Below, piece after piece: positions 32,901 through 44,664 of a DNA stretch of 64,000 nt; position 1 is the stretch's first letter; every line of letters begins with the position of its first letter. The notes under the pieces are model-generated. The model made no database searches and was not told the DNA's origin. It saw only the letters and a list, made by a program, of their open reading frames with translations. The DNA lies in NCBI RefSeq assembly GCF_029227915.1, contig NC_079886.1, positions 10,747,501-10,811,500 on the forward strand, given 5' to 3'. Made by a program: the position numbers and the translations under genes. Source of the DNA: Hydractinia symbiolongicarpus. Taxonomy: Eukaryota > Cnidaria > Hydrozoa > Anthoathecata > Hydractiniidae.

Positions 32901-35334
32901 CGAACTGGAAAACTTCGAATCAGATTTACTGGACCTATTTGAAAACATCGAATTTCGTAACACACATGACACCTTCCAACGAAAACTGAAAAAGGACATT
33001 TCAAGCATTCGCAAATCAAACAAGGTTTACGTTTTTGCCGATAAGACTTCAAACATTTACACGATGGCACCAGACCTCCACGAAAAGCTATTGAAAGAAA
33101 ACGTCACCAAAACGTACAAAAAAGCACCGCCCCTTCTCGAAAAAGCGATCAACTCCGAAGCAAAAGAAATTGCATCTTCTTACAAAATAGACAATCGCGC
33201 TGAAAAACTCGCAAAATCTCCTGCATTTATATCCTTGAAAGATCACAAAGAAAACTTTCATCAAAAACAGCCTTGTCGTCTTATAAACCCATGTAAAAGT
33301 GAGCTTGGTGCCATTAGCAAATCGATTTTGGACCGAATTAATTCAGACCTACGAAACTTACTTCATGTTAACCAGTGGAAAAACACCGACCAGGTATTGG
33401 ATTGGTTTTCCTCATTGCACAACAAACAAACCTGTACTTTCATCCAGCTTGATATCAAAGAATTTTACCCATCAATTACAAACAACATTCTAGACGAGGC
33501 ATTACGCTTTGCAAAGGAACACACTACGATATCAGACAAAGAAATAAGAACTATCTTACACTGCCGAAAGTCACTTTTGTTTTTCAATGAAGAGCCATGG
33601 AAGAAAAAAGATATACATGGATGTTTTGACGTTACTATGGGAAGCTTTGATGGAGCCGAAATTTGTGAGTTAGTTGGCATTCTTATTCTGCAAAAGCTCT
33701 CTTCAATCGTGAGAAAAGACGACATCGGCTTATACCGTGATGACGGATTATTAGTATTAAGAAACTCAAGAGGCAGATCAACAGACACCAAACGTAAAAA
33801 AATAATCGAAACCTTCAAAACGATCGGATTCGACATCGAGATTCAAACTAACCTAAAAAGAGTAGACTTCCTCGACGTTACACTTGATTTAGATTCAGAA
33901 ACTTTCAAACCCTACAAAAAGCCAAACGATCAGCTCCAATACGTCCACATTTTATCTAACCATCCAAAAAATATTTTGAAACAACTACCAATATCAATCA
34001 ACGATAGGCTTGTCAAAAATTCGTCAAACGAACAAGTTTTTGACCAAGCCAAAACGGAATACGAAGAAGCCCTCCGAAAAAGCGGATACAAAAACCTGAA
34101 CTTGTCCTTCAATAAAAAGGAACCCAATCGGATTGGCAGAAATAGGAAACGAAACGTGATATGGTTTAACCCACCTTTCAATAAAAATGTTGTTAACGAC
34201 GTCGGGAGATCCTTTCTGAAACTAATTAAGAAGCACTTTACAAAAGAAAACAACCTTCAAAAAGTTTTCAATAAGAATAACGTTAAAGTCAGCTACAGTT
34301 GTACAGAAAACGTGAAGTCCATCATTAATTCACATAATAAAAAAGTTTCTTCAAAACAAATAATCGATACACCAACATGCAATTGCAGAGTTAAAAGAAC
34401 GTGCCCTCTACAAGGAAATTGTAGAGTTCAGTCTGTCATCTACAAATGCGAAGTCACCGCTCAAAACCAACCAAAAAAGGCCTACATCGGGTTAACTGAG
34501 AAAGAGTTCAAAGAACGCTACGGTGGGCACAAATTATCTTTCAACAACAAAAAGTACATGAACAGTACCACGCTGTCCACTTACATCTGGCAGTTAAAGG
34601 ATCAAAATATCACGCCGGAGTTAAACTGGTCGATCGTAAAACGTGTGAGAAGTTACTCGAACAAAAGCAAATCATGTCCACTTTGTCTGCAAGAGAAATT
34701 GGAAATCCTTAGTTACGAAAATAAAAACGAACTTTTAAACAAAAGGTCGGAGATCGTTTCTAAATGCCGCCATATGAACAAATACCTATTGGCCAATTAT
34801 AAATCAAAAGACTGATAATGACATTTTGACACTTTTCTTATTGTAAATTACTGATTTTATTGCACGTTTTACAGCCTCATTTAATTTTGTTATACTTATA
34901 GGAATTCAGATCAGTTGAATTTATTTTACAGCTGAGGATTGTATAGTGAATACATGAAACTCTGAGTACTGTAAAAGCTCAGTTTACTTTATTACCCTTG
35001 TTATATGGCTCCTGTGATTTAATGTTATAGTCGAGCACTGTTTTGAGGATAGCATTACGCATCTGTATTGAATATTTGTACTATATAAAAACGTAACACA
35101 ACTGGATAGTGGTAGATTAACTTACATCAAAATCTTTTACACAATCAGAACAACTAGTGTTGTCTTTATCACTACACAAAGCTAAAAAAAATGTAAAAGA
35201 TATACAAAATTAAAAGTCACCATGCAAAATTATTAACCAAATAAAATACAATCCAGAAACTTACCTGAGGATTCAGTAACTAGAGTTGATAAAAACAGGA
35301 CCAGCAATGTACTTAACACAAATTCTGCTTTCAT
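29939..35334 (-). CDS. PTTG1IP: PTTG1IP (PBF) homologue, seven exons
   Basis: Exons 35334-35265, 35181-35126, 31803-31701, 31363-31243, 30573-30508, 30197-30151 and 29988-29939 join in phase to give 170 residues. The order is: a signal peptide; a cysteine-rich PSI-like ectodomain (DCVKDFDCYWC and KKCGERP); one transmembrane helix (NFLLIVIPICAFVILVIAI); a juxtamembrane CCCC cluster; a basic coiled-coil tail; and the C-terminus MKYGLFKENEPKYEKF. The TM plus CCCC plus KKYGLFKE-type ending matches vertebrate PTTG1IP, a small type I membrane protein that binds PTTG1/securin and has been linked to nuclear import. Intron 2 (31804-35125) contains a complete Penelope-like element in the opposite orientation. 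It does not touch exons or splice sites. Confidence 0.93.
31850..35075 (+). mobile_element. Penelope-like retroelement, apparently intact
   Basis: The element lies in PTTG1IP intron 2 between copies of ATTTGTACTATA (31840-31851 and 35074-35085), a 12-bp target-site duplication. From left to right it has three parts. First is an inverted, 5'-truncated copy of its own 3' end (31848-32449 is the reverse complement of 34404-35005). Second is a direct repeat of the 3' terminus (32451-32645 equals 34881-35075). Third is the full ORF and 3' end. By eye I found no mismatch between the copies, suggesting recent insertion. Inverted and direct partial terminal repeats are typical of Penelope-like elements. 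Confidence 0.92.
32695..34815 (+). CDS. Penelope-like element reverse transcriptase with C-terminal GIY-YIG endonuclease
   Basis: The ORF encodes 706 residues from the ATG at 32695, with no internal stop. The reverse transcriptase shows motif A as FIQLDIKEFYPSI, the catalytic box as LYRDDGLLVL, and a following VDFLDVTLDL. Near the C-terminus a CNCR-x5-CPLQGNC-x5-YKC cysteine cluster precedes the GIY-YIG nuclease core (YIGLTEKEFKERYGGH). This is the canonical RT then GIY-YIG order of Penelope-like elements, which nick the target with the GIY-YIG domain and prime reverse transcription there. A slightly longer open frame begins upstream but lacks an ATG. All visible catalytic motifs look intact. 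Confidence 0.93.
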   Translation: MEKINFAYSLKNIPIPDKNSYKTKLIDKIEAVIKRMRWKMYWINNRDGNTIPKAETFGFKSKNTPPPCTELENFESDLLDLFENIEFRNTHDTFQRKLKKDISSIRKSNKVYVFADKTSNIYTMAPDLHEKLLKENVTKTYKKAPPLLEKAINSEAKEIASSYKIDNRAEKLAKSPAFISLKDHKENFHQKQPCRLINPCKSELGAISKSILDRINSDLRNLLHVNQWKNTDQVLDWFSSLHNKQTCTFIQLDIKEFYPSITNNILDEALRFAKEHTTISDKEIRTILHCRKSLLFFNEEPWKKKDIHGCFDVTMGSFDGAEICELVGILILQKLSSIVRKDDIGLYRDDGLLVLRNSRGRSTDTKRKKIIETFKTIGFDIEIQTNLKRVDFLDVTLDLDSETFKPYKKPNDQLQYVHILSNHPKNILKQLPISINDRLVKNSSNEQVFDQAKTEYEEALRKSGYKNLNLSFNKKEPNRIGRNRKRNVIWFNPPFNKNVVNDVGRSFLKLIKKHFTKENNLQKVFNKNNVKVSYSCTENVKSIINSHNKKVSSKQIIDTPTCNCRVKRTCPLQGNCRVQSVIYKCEVTAQNQPKKAYIGLTEKEFKERYGGHKLSFNNKKYMNSTTLSTYIWQLKDQNITPELNWSIVKRVRSYSNKSKSCPLCLQEKLEILSYENKNELLNKRSEIVSKCRHMNKYLLANYKSKD

Positions 35335-38004
35335 TTTTATTTACTTACTATTATCTAAAATCATATATAAAAAGAATTTTAAATAGGCAAAAGGTTGGCC
35401 AACATTGAAGGTGAGGTTGAGGTGCACCTTTATAATAATGCCTGTTGATTCTGTAACAGGTTGATGATGGTCCTTGGTTCGGGGAACTGGCCAATTTTAT
35501 TTTTGTCTCAATTACCCATTATGTCCTTCCATTTGTAAGTTTATAATAATGCCATCAACCTGTTGATTCTGTAACAGGTTGATGATCCTTGGATTGGGGG
35601 ACTTGACAAAGCTTAAATAAGATGTGTCTCAACTATACCCACTTGTGAAATGAAAGTTATGTCCTTCTGTTTGTAAGTTAATTGGTCTTAAAATTCATAA
35701 ATGCAATGAATTGACATTGTGGCAGACATCAGAAGTAATGAGTGTATGCCTATTTGACAAATAAAATTTGTAGTTTTCTTAACCATAACCAAAGAATTCC
35801 ATAAAAAATCATGTGTGTGAAACAGTTTCCATATTCAGAATTTCTTTAGTGTATATATTAGGAAAAAAGCTGGACTTGGGTTTCTTATTTTCTAATCAAT
35901 TGAAAAATTTCTATAAATTTTATAATAAATGTTATATATAGAGGTTTGCTATGTATTTTAAATTTTTAATTTTATACTGAGCTATAGCCTATTAGGCATC
36001 ACACATTATACCTATATAATAAATTATTTCAGCCTTTTAATTGGGCAGGGACAGTTTCAATTCAATGTTACTAACAGTGTAAAATTCTCCTTGTTCTTTT
36101 TGTCCTCCACAATTGTTCCAAGATTGAAGATGTGCATCCATAGATCCACATATAAGACCTAGTCACCTATTTGTCACTATCCGAAGATTGGCTAGCCAAG
36201 TCTTAAAAACATGGGCACATTCCAAGAGATTTGGTAGTATAGATGAGTTGCAGCGTGACATAGTTGTTTTGATTTTGCATCAAAACAATGGACATGTGCA
36301 TGCATGTACACAGGCAAGAAATATAAAAAACAGACCGCAATGATCAAATAAATCAAGTTGAAAAAGCAACTTACTTTTTAAAATAATTAAAACCTGATCC
36401 TAAAAAGAGAAAATGATAGTTAAGAAAAAACAATTCCAGCTCCTTTGAGATTGTTTATTTCTTAAATCTATAAATTAAAGGAAAAAGTCAATTATCTTTC
36501 TATGGTTCTTCTTTTATTGCCTGTAAAAATGCGCGCATATACAGAACTTTGTAAACATTCGCAACTATAAGAACAATGTAAAAAAAGCAAAAGTCAGTAG
36601 CTAGCTAGCTATAATATGTGAGTGATCCATAAACTAAACATATTTTTAAGGGGAACCTTGTTTCCTGCAGTATTAAGTGAATGCTATTCAAAATTAAAAA
36701 CCTACAAAATTAATACCTAGCTATTCCCGTATCCTGGTTAACATGCTTGAAATATTCTGATCATTTTTAACAAAAATGACCAATTCAGCATCAAAATTTA
36801 TGGAAACATGCAAATTTTCAAGTTTATACACTAGCTATGTAAGTACAACAGTATAATTGCCTCTATTAGTAGCCAAACTTTTGATGTTTTATGAAAAAAC
36901 GACCACACAAATTCACTGCAGTGAAAATTTTTCATATTATGGTCAAACTCCTATAAAATTTAAAAACTTTAAATTACAAAAAATCCTGTTCTAATAATCT
37001 TTTGGTATTCTAAATTTCCTATGTTATATAATTTTTGCTGATAAATTCCAATATGCCACTCATTTTTCTCAAAGTTCCTTGTTTTCTTTTTCAAAATTTG
37101 ATAATGTTAACCCGGATCCGAGAATAGCTAGCTAGCCAGCTACCCATCCATGCATTATCCCCCAGCCATAAACAAGAACAAGAAATTAAAAGACAGCAAG
37201 ACAGTCAACGAATGCTAATTCAATTAAAAAAACTACAACAGTCAAATTATCTTTTTGGGATGTGTAATTCGGATATCGTGGAAGCAATAAAAAGGTAAAC
37301 TAGAATAAAAGAAAAAAAGAAAAGAAATCCTTCAGTGTTGTGATGAGTCCTGTGTGTCAGTGACGTAATTTTTCCGTGCTCCGTCTCCGGGAAACTGACA
37401 TCCATATAATCTTTGCTCCAAATCGTTCGGCAATTTAATTTTATTAAAAGGAGGAGTAATTACATAACAGGATTCCTCAGGATTTTAAATTCACCAAATT
37501 CGAAAGGTATTCTGTTTTTCACATGAGAATAATAATAATAAAGACGATATGACAGGAAAAATTAAAAATGTAGAACTATTTTTAATGTTTTAACCCATAT
37601 TTTGGCGTAATTAAAGGAAGGAAAGAGTGATATAGCTACCTAACCCGTTTGGATGTTTTTTTCTTCTTCTTGATTTTTTTTTATGATCCCCATCCCCTCA
37701 ATATTTCTTAATGGTCAGAAGGATATAACTGCTAATTATTGCACCAAGAATTTCATCATTTCGTCTGGTAAGAGTCGGCTACGGGACAAACCCAGATCCA
37801 GGATCACTCCCATAAAATAGGTGAGAAAAAAGAACCTGCGAAGTACAATCTCCAAAGCCTCTGCCATCTTTTTTCAGTTTTTTCCAAAAGATATTTTTTC
37901 CCATAGCTACACCTCTTTTCACAGTTTAAGTTGTTCACTCATTTTCTGTATTAAAAAAGGAAGTAAACAGAGTAAATTTAATAAAGCCACCGTCGAAAAT
38001 ATGT
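35335..38004. other. Intergenic region upstream of PTTG1IP
   Basis: This region holds the PTTG1IP promoter side. A tandem near-duplication of about 118 bp starts at 35441 and 35559 (CCTGTTGATTCTGTAACAGG in each). About 36463-36565 is a dispersed repeat shared with 63117-63230. No gene was recognised. Confidence 0.5.
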
Positions 38005-38394
38005 TTGGTTAGCGTCATTTCTAATTACAAAAGTGAGTCAGTCGGTCGGTGGGATAAAAATTTTTCCTGAAAAGCCATTTTCTATTATTCGTTTTAAATG
38101 TACGCCAGCTGTATTTTTAGACTCCGTTTCAAGTTCGATTTTTGTCAGTCAATGTCGTTCCCATGGTTTGAGCTTGTAATGCCGTATAAATGCGAAGCAG
38201 AGAAATATAGCACTGAGTAGCACAGCGCAGTTCCATATCGAAATAATTCGAAGGACCACTGAAAAGGTAAATGGTGGATTTTGTTGCGTGTCGAAGATTG
38301 TTCGTGGATTGTTTGGTTTATTTTTTACAAATTTACTGACTCCCCGACTCGACTCTAGCCTTTTAAAGTGAGTCGGTCGGGTGACGCTAACCAA
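38005..38394. mobile_element. MITE-like element with 13-bp terminal inverted repeats
   Basis: The ends TTGGTTAGCGTCA (38005-38017) and TGACGCTAACCAA (38382-38394) are exact inverted repeats. A GAGTC-GTCGGTCGG motif lies just inside each end. The 390-bp interior has no convincing gene; an open frame crosses it but resembles nothing I know. Confidence 0.55.
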
Positions 38395-38554
38395 TTGTAT
38401 TTTTGAGGGTGGCCTAAGGCTTTGTCCATGGGCACTATGAATATTTCTCATTTTTGAAAAAATAATTGTCTCACGGTATTAAAATTTTGTATGTTATATT
38501 ATAATCCATAGACCTCTTACGCTAATTGACAGGCAAAATAATGCAGGAGGTAAA

Positions 38555-39515
38555 TTGTGGAACAGTCCATTCCAAAATTTATTTTCAGTTATCACTCAGC
38601 TTATTTCTAAAGCCCTTGACCAAGGAAACTTTGCATGTCCCCTATTTATTGATCCTGAAAAAGCATTCGACACAGTTGACCACATTATACTTCTTTTTAA
38701 ACTCTCACATTATGGTATTCATGGACATTCATTAGAACTCTTTTCATCTTACCCCTTAAATCGAAAACAAATTGTCTCCTTTTCTGGTATTTCATCTGGC
38801 TCCAACATTATTAAATACATTGTGTTCCTCAAGGTTCGGTTTTTAGGCCTCTCCTCTTCTTAATTTATATAAATGACTTATTTCATGCTATTAAATTTGG
38901 GGAGGTCCATCATTTTGCTGATGATACCAAATTGTTACACTTCAATAAAAATCTTAAACATCTACAAAAGGCATGTCAGTCCGATATTAAACGATTGTGT
39001 TATTGGCTTAACGGCAATAAAATTTTGATAAACACATCAAAAACCGAATACATTATATTTAAACCTAGACATAAATCTACTCATCATCATCATTCTAGTC
39101 CTAAGGTCCGTTTTCCATGCTAGCATGGGTTGGACGGGGTATATTAATGACCCTCTTCCAATCTGATCTAGACTGTGTTAGATCTAAACTTAACTTCCTC
39201 TGTATTAAGTCTGTCCTTATAACCTCCTGCCAAGACTTTCTCGGTCTGCCTCTGGGCTTTGCCCCAGGAACTATCAAGTCTCTACACTTTCTTACCCAAT
39301 TATTGCCCTCTATTCTTTCCAAGTGCCCGTATTATAATAAATTACGTATTATTATAAACGTATTATAATTCTAGTGTCATGATTAATTATTTAGGTATTT
39401 TACTCGATTTCGACCTTTCCTGGCGATCTCATATTAATTTAATTAATTCCAAACTTAAAAGAGCTAATGCCATTTTATCTAAACTGCGCCAATATGTCAC
39501 CAAAAATACTCTTTA
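38555..39515 (+). pseudogene. LINE reverse-transcriptase relic, interrupted by another insertion
   Basis: Plus-strand frames encode a jockey/CR1-like RT fragment. FIDPEKAFDTVDHIILL is the motif A region, HHFADDTKLLHF near 38911-38946 is the catalytic FADD box, and LCYWLNGNKILINTSKTEY follows. After an interruption at about 39081-39334 the same protein resumes with NYLGILLDFDLSW and KLRQYVT (39380-39500). A frameshift near 38830 separates the FADD part from the 5' part. It is dead as a gene. Confidence 0.75.
39081..39334 (-). mobile_element. 5'-truncated LINE 3' end nested in another LINE relic
   Basis: Minus-strand sequence encodes the C-terminus NNWVRKCRDLIVPGAKPRGR, followed by a stretch ending near SRSDWKRVINIPRPTHA, and ends in a short GAT/ATG repeat tail. 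The same 3' end occurs at 41315-41461 (plus) and 63376-64000 (minus). It splits the RT relic at 38555-39515. Confidence 0.8.
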
Positions 39516-39604
39516 GCTTAGTGATTATAAGGCTTGTACTTTGTGCAAGAAACCAAGGTTAGATTGTCCTAGACAGCCATTCAATGTGGGCTATTAAATG
39601 TTTC

Positions 39605-39736
39605 AGGGAGTTGCCTGGGAGAGCAGGGACCCTAATCTAGGACCACTGCAAAACCATGACCCCTCCTGGAAATAATAGACAGGGTATATATCCCTCGATG
39701 TTTGTGAGGCTAGCCATGCGAAATAGGCACATTTGT
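39605..39736 (+). mobile_element. SINE fragment (same family as 12956-13310)
   Basis: CCCCTCCTGGAAATAATAGA and the following TCCCTCGATGTTTGTGAGGC match the 3' half of the minus-strand SINE at 12956-13310. The tRNA-like head is missing. Confidence 0.75.
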
Positions 39737-41314
39737 CTCTCACATACTACTGGCAATATAAGTATGAAACCAATGTTATCTTAATGTTGTGTTTTATAAG
39801 GTTATCGTGTGTTCTAATCAATTATCAATTGATCAATATATATAATGCTCTGTATTTGTGCTACAATCATACGGCAAAAGTGTTGTTTCTAAATACCTGT
39901 GCAATAACAAACATGCATAATATGGGCTTCTGTTTACCGTTGATGATAATACAGATTGAAGACTTTTTTTTGCAGTTGTTTTAATTTTACAAAGTATTCT
40001 GCAAAATGTTATGGTTAGTGCCCCAAGGGTGAGATCTCTGCGACTATCTTTATTTTGCTTCAATGTTACTATTGCTTATTTTGAAAATATGACGTTTCTA
40101 TATTTCTATTATAATCTACTGCATTTTGTGAAGGCTTTCAAGCGCAATATTTTGGAATTTGAAGTTATGTTAGCGAATCTAGGGGTTTTAGCCAATGTAG
40201 GGGTTTAAATTAAAAAATTTCTTAGCCGCGAGCCCAAACCATGCTGAATAATTTTGCCTCTCCACTTTTAAAGAAGTAAAACTCTGTTTACTTTTTATAA
40301 TGCTGTTAGTTGAAACCATTACTTAGTTTTTTTGAGATATATACAATGTTTTTAATTGGCAAATGGGTGGTAAGAATTTAAAAAATAATGTGTATATATA
40401 TAAATGTTATAAGATTTTTTTATATATTATATAAATCTTTTCAGCAATCAATCAAAATACAAGGATATTATTTCAAATTATATTATGAATGTTGTAGTTG
40501 TTTGGATAAAAAAAAAGACGTAACAAAATCATGCTCACGCAATAAAAAAACAGATAAAATGTATGAAATGTGTAGAATTAAATAAACTGATTTTTAGAGC
40601 CTGAATATATGAGGAGAGTTGGCTCACCACATGTTCAGCATGACAAAATTAAAACAGCTCAGCATAATGGCAGATCCCTATACTAAAAAATATTTTAAAA
40701 CCCGCCTAGCTCGTTTTTTCAACCCAGAACGTGTTGGTTAGGGTTGACTCATTTCATATAATATCACTTTGCTGAGTCAGGCAGCGGGTTGAAAAAGAAG
40801 AGCATGTGCATTGCAATTCAAAACGAAAGAAAAATGAAAATGGCAAGTGAAGCAGCAGACTAGAAGTTTTAATTAGACTTGTGGAGCAGCTTATAAATTC
40901 CCTAAATGATAATTTTGATTTAATTTTGTTTGTTTGTTTACATCTGCCATTTTTAAAATATTAACCGTATTTTTTTTTTAATCTGACAGCATTGTATAGG
41001 TCTTGTTCCAGGTTGACTTTTATATATTGTTATCCTCCAATATACGCATAATACGCAATGCCAAAAAATATTATTGGTGTACCAATTAGGACACTTTCCA
41101 AAAAAATGTTTCCTGTTTTTTTTATCTAAAAAATAAATTGAGGAATTTGTTCAATTAATTATTTAAACTAATTTAACATATTATTGCATATTATTATAAC
41201 ATATTATTAAGGATAAACAAATCGCCTGTCTGTGTAGACTATGAAAACTTAAATAAATTTTGTTAATTATTCCTCAGTTTTCTCTGTCATATGTTTTCTC
41301 CTTTCTCCTGTTAA
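39737..41314. other. Intergenic, no gene seen
   Basis: AT-rich sequence between a SINE fragment and a LINE fragment. It has short open frames only, none of which resembles a known protein. Confidence 0.4.
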
Positions 41315-41610
<296 letters not shown>

Positions 41611-41756
41611 TAAAAAAAATTTGCTTGCAAAATAGTTAAATGCTTTTATAAGGGATGAGACGAAGAGCTGTCTCTCACCTCTCCACCTATTTTTTTAACA
41701 ATGAGTGATTATGTATTTCCATGTCTATATTTTATAGATATAAATAAAGTACAAAA

Positions 41757-44620
41757 ATGGCTCAGAAATCTGTGAAAAAAATTATGGAGGAATCCAAATC
41801 AAGAGGATATGAAGAAATTGATCTCCAAGACAAAAGCATAACCAATGTTGCTGATATTCCTCATCTATGTAAACTTGTTTTTTAGTTTTTTGTATGCAGT
41901 ATGTTATTAAAGATATAAAAATAACAGGCAAAGATCATAATATATTATTCCTTTTTCTTTTCTTTTTTTGCAGTGCAAATGCGTAACCTCACTATCTTGA
42001 CTTTGAGTCATAATAGAATTCAAAGTAAGTAAATATTTCTTAAAGAAGAATATATTGAAACAACTGATAATATTTTACTTGATATTTTGTAAATCTCGTC
42101 TTTCTAGAGCTACCCGATGCAATAGCTAATCTTAGTGGTTTAGAAAACTTGAATTTGTTTAATAATGACCTGGATGTAAGTACAAAAATGTGAAGGTATT
42201 TGGAGTAAAATATATGCATTGCAATGTATTTTTGTGAATGTATAGTAAACTTAGCGATTATTCGTTTAGAGTTTACCGACAACAATGTGTAATTTACCAA
42301 AGCTCAAGTTCCTCAATTGTGGGTATGTTTCTTGTATCACATCAACTTTTAACAAAATTAATGACAGATGCTGTCTTTTATGCACCATTCAGCAATTACG
42401 TTATACATTATATGAAGCACGTGCTTATTGAGGTTTGGCCATGAAAAAATCGTAGCAGTCTAAACTAGTGTTTTTCACTGTACACAATCAAAACTTGTCA
42501 ATTCTTCTAAAAATCTCCTTAAAACTCTTACAATATCAACCAAAAGTAAATTTTTTGACAGCATTTTCTTATCAAATCTTCTCATTTTTTTTGGAAAAAT
42601 GTGAAAGTCTCCTCAAATAGCCTTAATGAGGAAACATATAGAGCCTATATAAAAGTTTAGCCAGAAAATTTTTATTGCAAATCATGTTGCAGATCCCAAG
42701 TTATTAAGTCATCGAAAAAAAATTAAGAGGTCTGGGGCGAGCAACAAGTGTATTTTTGTCAACTCACCTTTATAATATCTGTGCTTTGATAAAGTTAACA
42801 AGTGTAAAATGACTGATGACAGAAAATGTGAAAATTTGCTACTCCTTGATATGACATTACAATTTATGCAGCATAATTAAATCTATAATTCTTTAAAAAT
42901 ATGCATATCTTGAGAAGGAAAAGAGCTTTTTAAAAATTTAAAAAGACTTGTTAACCAATTTCTTAAGCTCTATAATATAAGTCCAACATCATTTTATACC
43001 TCAAGTTCCCTTTAAAAAAAACTTAAAAGTTCTCATCAAGTCCTCAAATCTCAATCTCAATCTATTAGAATACGTGGCAACCCTGACAATTTTTAACATT
43101 ATGTATCACATTTGCTTTAGAATTAACAAGCTGAAGGAATTACCAAAAGGCTTTGGTGCTTGCCCAACATTGGAAGTGTTGGATTTAACATATAACAACT
43201 TGAATGATCAATCGTTTCCAGGAAATTTCTTCTACTTAGGTAGTTTACTATTTTTAACTCCATCTCACAACATTCTGCATGTTTTGTACTTATATTCAAA
43301 TTTCTTTATTGCGTTGATAAATTGAAAAAAAATAAAACACAGAAAAATAAATAACTTTGAAACACCCATTGTGTTGATAGAAATGAAAAGTCGTACCTAT
43401 TCAATATTTAAGACTATAAAGACCATTATTTCTTTGAAGCGTGTTTATTATTATTTTTTTCTAGCACCGTTGAGAGCCCTCTACCTTGGTGATAATGAAT
43501 TTGAAGTTCTTCCACCTGAAATCAAAAATTTAGTAAATCTACAAGTTGTAAGTGAAGTTTCTTAAAAGTAACAACATTACAAGTTAGTAGTAAATTCACC
43601 TTTCCATTGACATACCAATCGTCGACGTACGTTAAAATAATATCACTGATCGAAAATTATCGCAATCTTCCTACAAAGTATAAATGAAAAAAATTTAGGG
43701 AAAAAATTAGGCTACAGCTTGAATGAATGTCCCAAAAAATGGTTTTCTAGATACTTAATTAAAGAAACTAAGTTGATAAACTCACGAAAAATTTCTTCTT
43801 TTTTTTGTTTGCAGCTTGTGGTACGGGATAATGATCTAATCTCCGTTCCCAGAGAACTCGGAGAACTATCGAAACTGAAAGAACTTCACATACAAAATAA
43901 CAGACTGCAAGTACTCCCTCCTGAGCTAGGTAGGTATCATCAAATTCATTTTGAAAAGAGGAAAAAAATGGCATAGTATCAAAGGTAAACTTTTAGTGTT
44001 TTGGTTTAATAAACTATTCAAAGTTCGCGGTTAACAATATTTTAGTAAGCAAGGGAAATAAAAGACAGATTAAGAAATGAAAAAATGAATTTTAAAATGT
44101 TCACATTTTTATGTTTAGGAAACCTTGATTTGATTAGTTCGAAACATTTATTGCGAGTTGACAAGAATCCTTGGATACAGGAAATTCAAGATCAAATCGT
44201 TCTTGGTGCATCGCATGTTCTCACCTATTTAAGATCGGAAGCGTACAGGAGGTTAGGTTTTAATGTTGGGTGTAACACTTTCATGTCGTGTGTACATTTC
44301 ATCTTATCTTGTAAGGCAACATTAAAGTTTTTGATTTCTCAATAAGCATAACGTCAGCATATGTTTTTTAATATTTACTTGCTTATAAAAAAACATATCG
44401 TACGAAGCGTAAAAACATCCAAGAAATTTGTTCGGAAATCATAATTATACAGGGAAAGGGGAAAATTCAGTTTTTTAAATAATTCTGTGTAGAGAATATA
44501 TACATTAAATTATTGCTTTCTAGACGATACCAAGAACATTTAGATCAAAAACGACCACCTCCTCCCAAGAAAGAGCGCGAAAAAACCTTAAAGCGTAAGA
44601 AGGACGAGAAGAAAAAGTAG
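41757..44620 (+). CDS. RSU1: Ras suppressor protein 1 (RSU1), nine exons
   Basis: Exons 41757-41868, 41974-42024, 42108-42175, 42270-42322, 43121-43239, 43465-43547, 43815-43929, 44119-44251 and 44524-44620 join in phase to give 276 residues, against 277 in human RSU1. The protein is mostly leucine-rich repeats. Recognisable segments are LTILTLSHNRI, LEVLDLTYNNL, FPGNFFYLAPLRALYLGDNE, VVRDNDLISVP and LKELHIQNNRLQVLPPELG. The non-LRR C-terminus NPWIQEIQDQIVLGASHVL-x4-RSEAYRR is characteristic of RSU1. RSU1 binds PINCH in the ILK-PINCH-parvin complex at integrin adhesions and was first found as a Ras-signalling suppressor. The start is the first ATG of exon 1, in the SVKKIMEES context. The tail is lysine-rich. 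Confidence 0.97.
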
Positions 44621-44658
44621 TGAAAAGAAGAATACCTCTTTAAATGGGAGAAAACTTT

Positions 44659-44664
44659 AATAAA
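44659..44664 (+). terminator. RSU1 poly(A) signal AATAAA
   Basis: A canonical AATAAA lies 39 nt downstream of the RSU1 stop codon. Confidence 0.65.
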
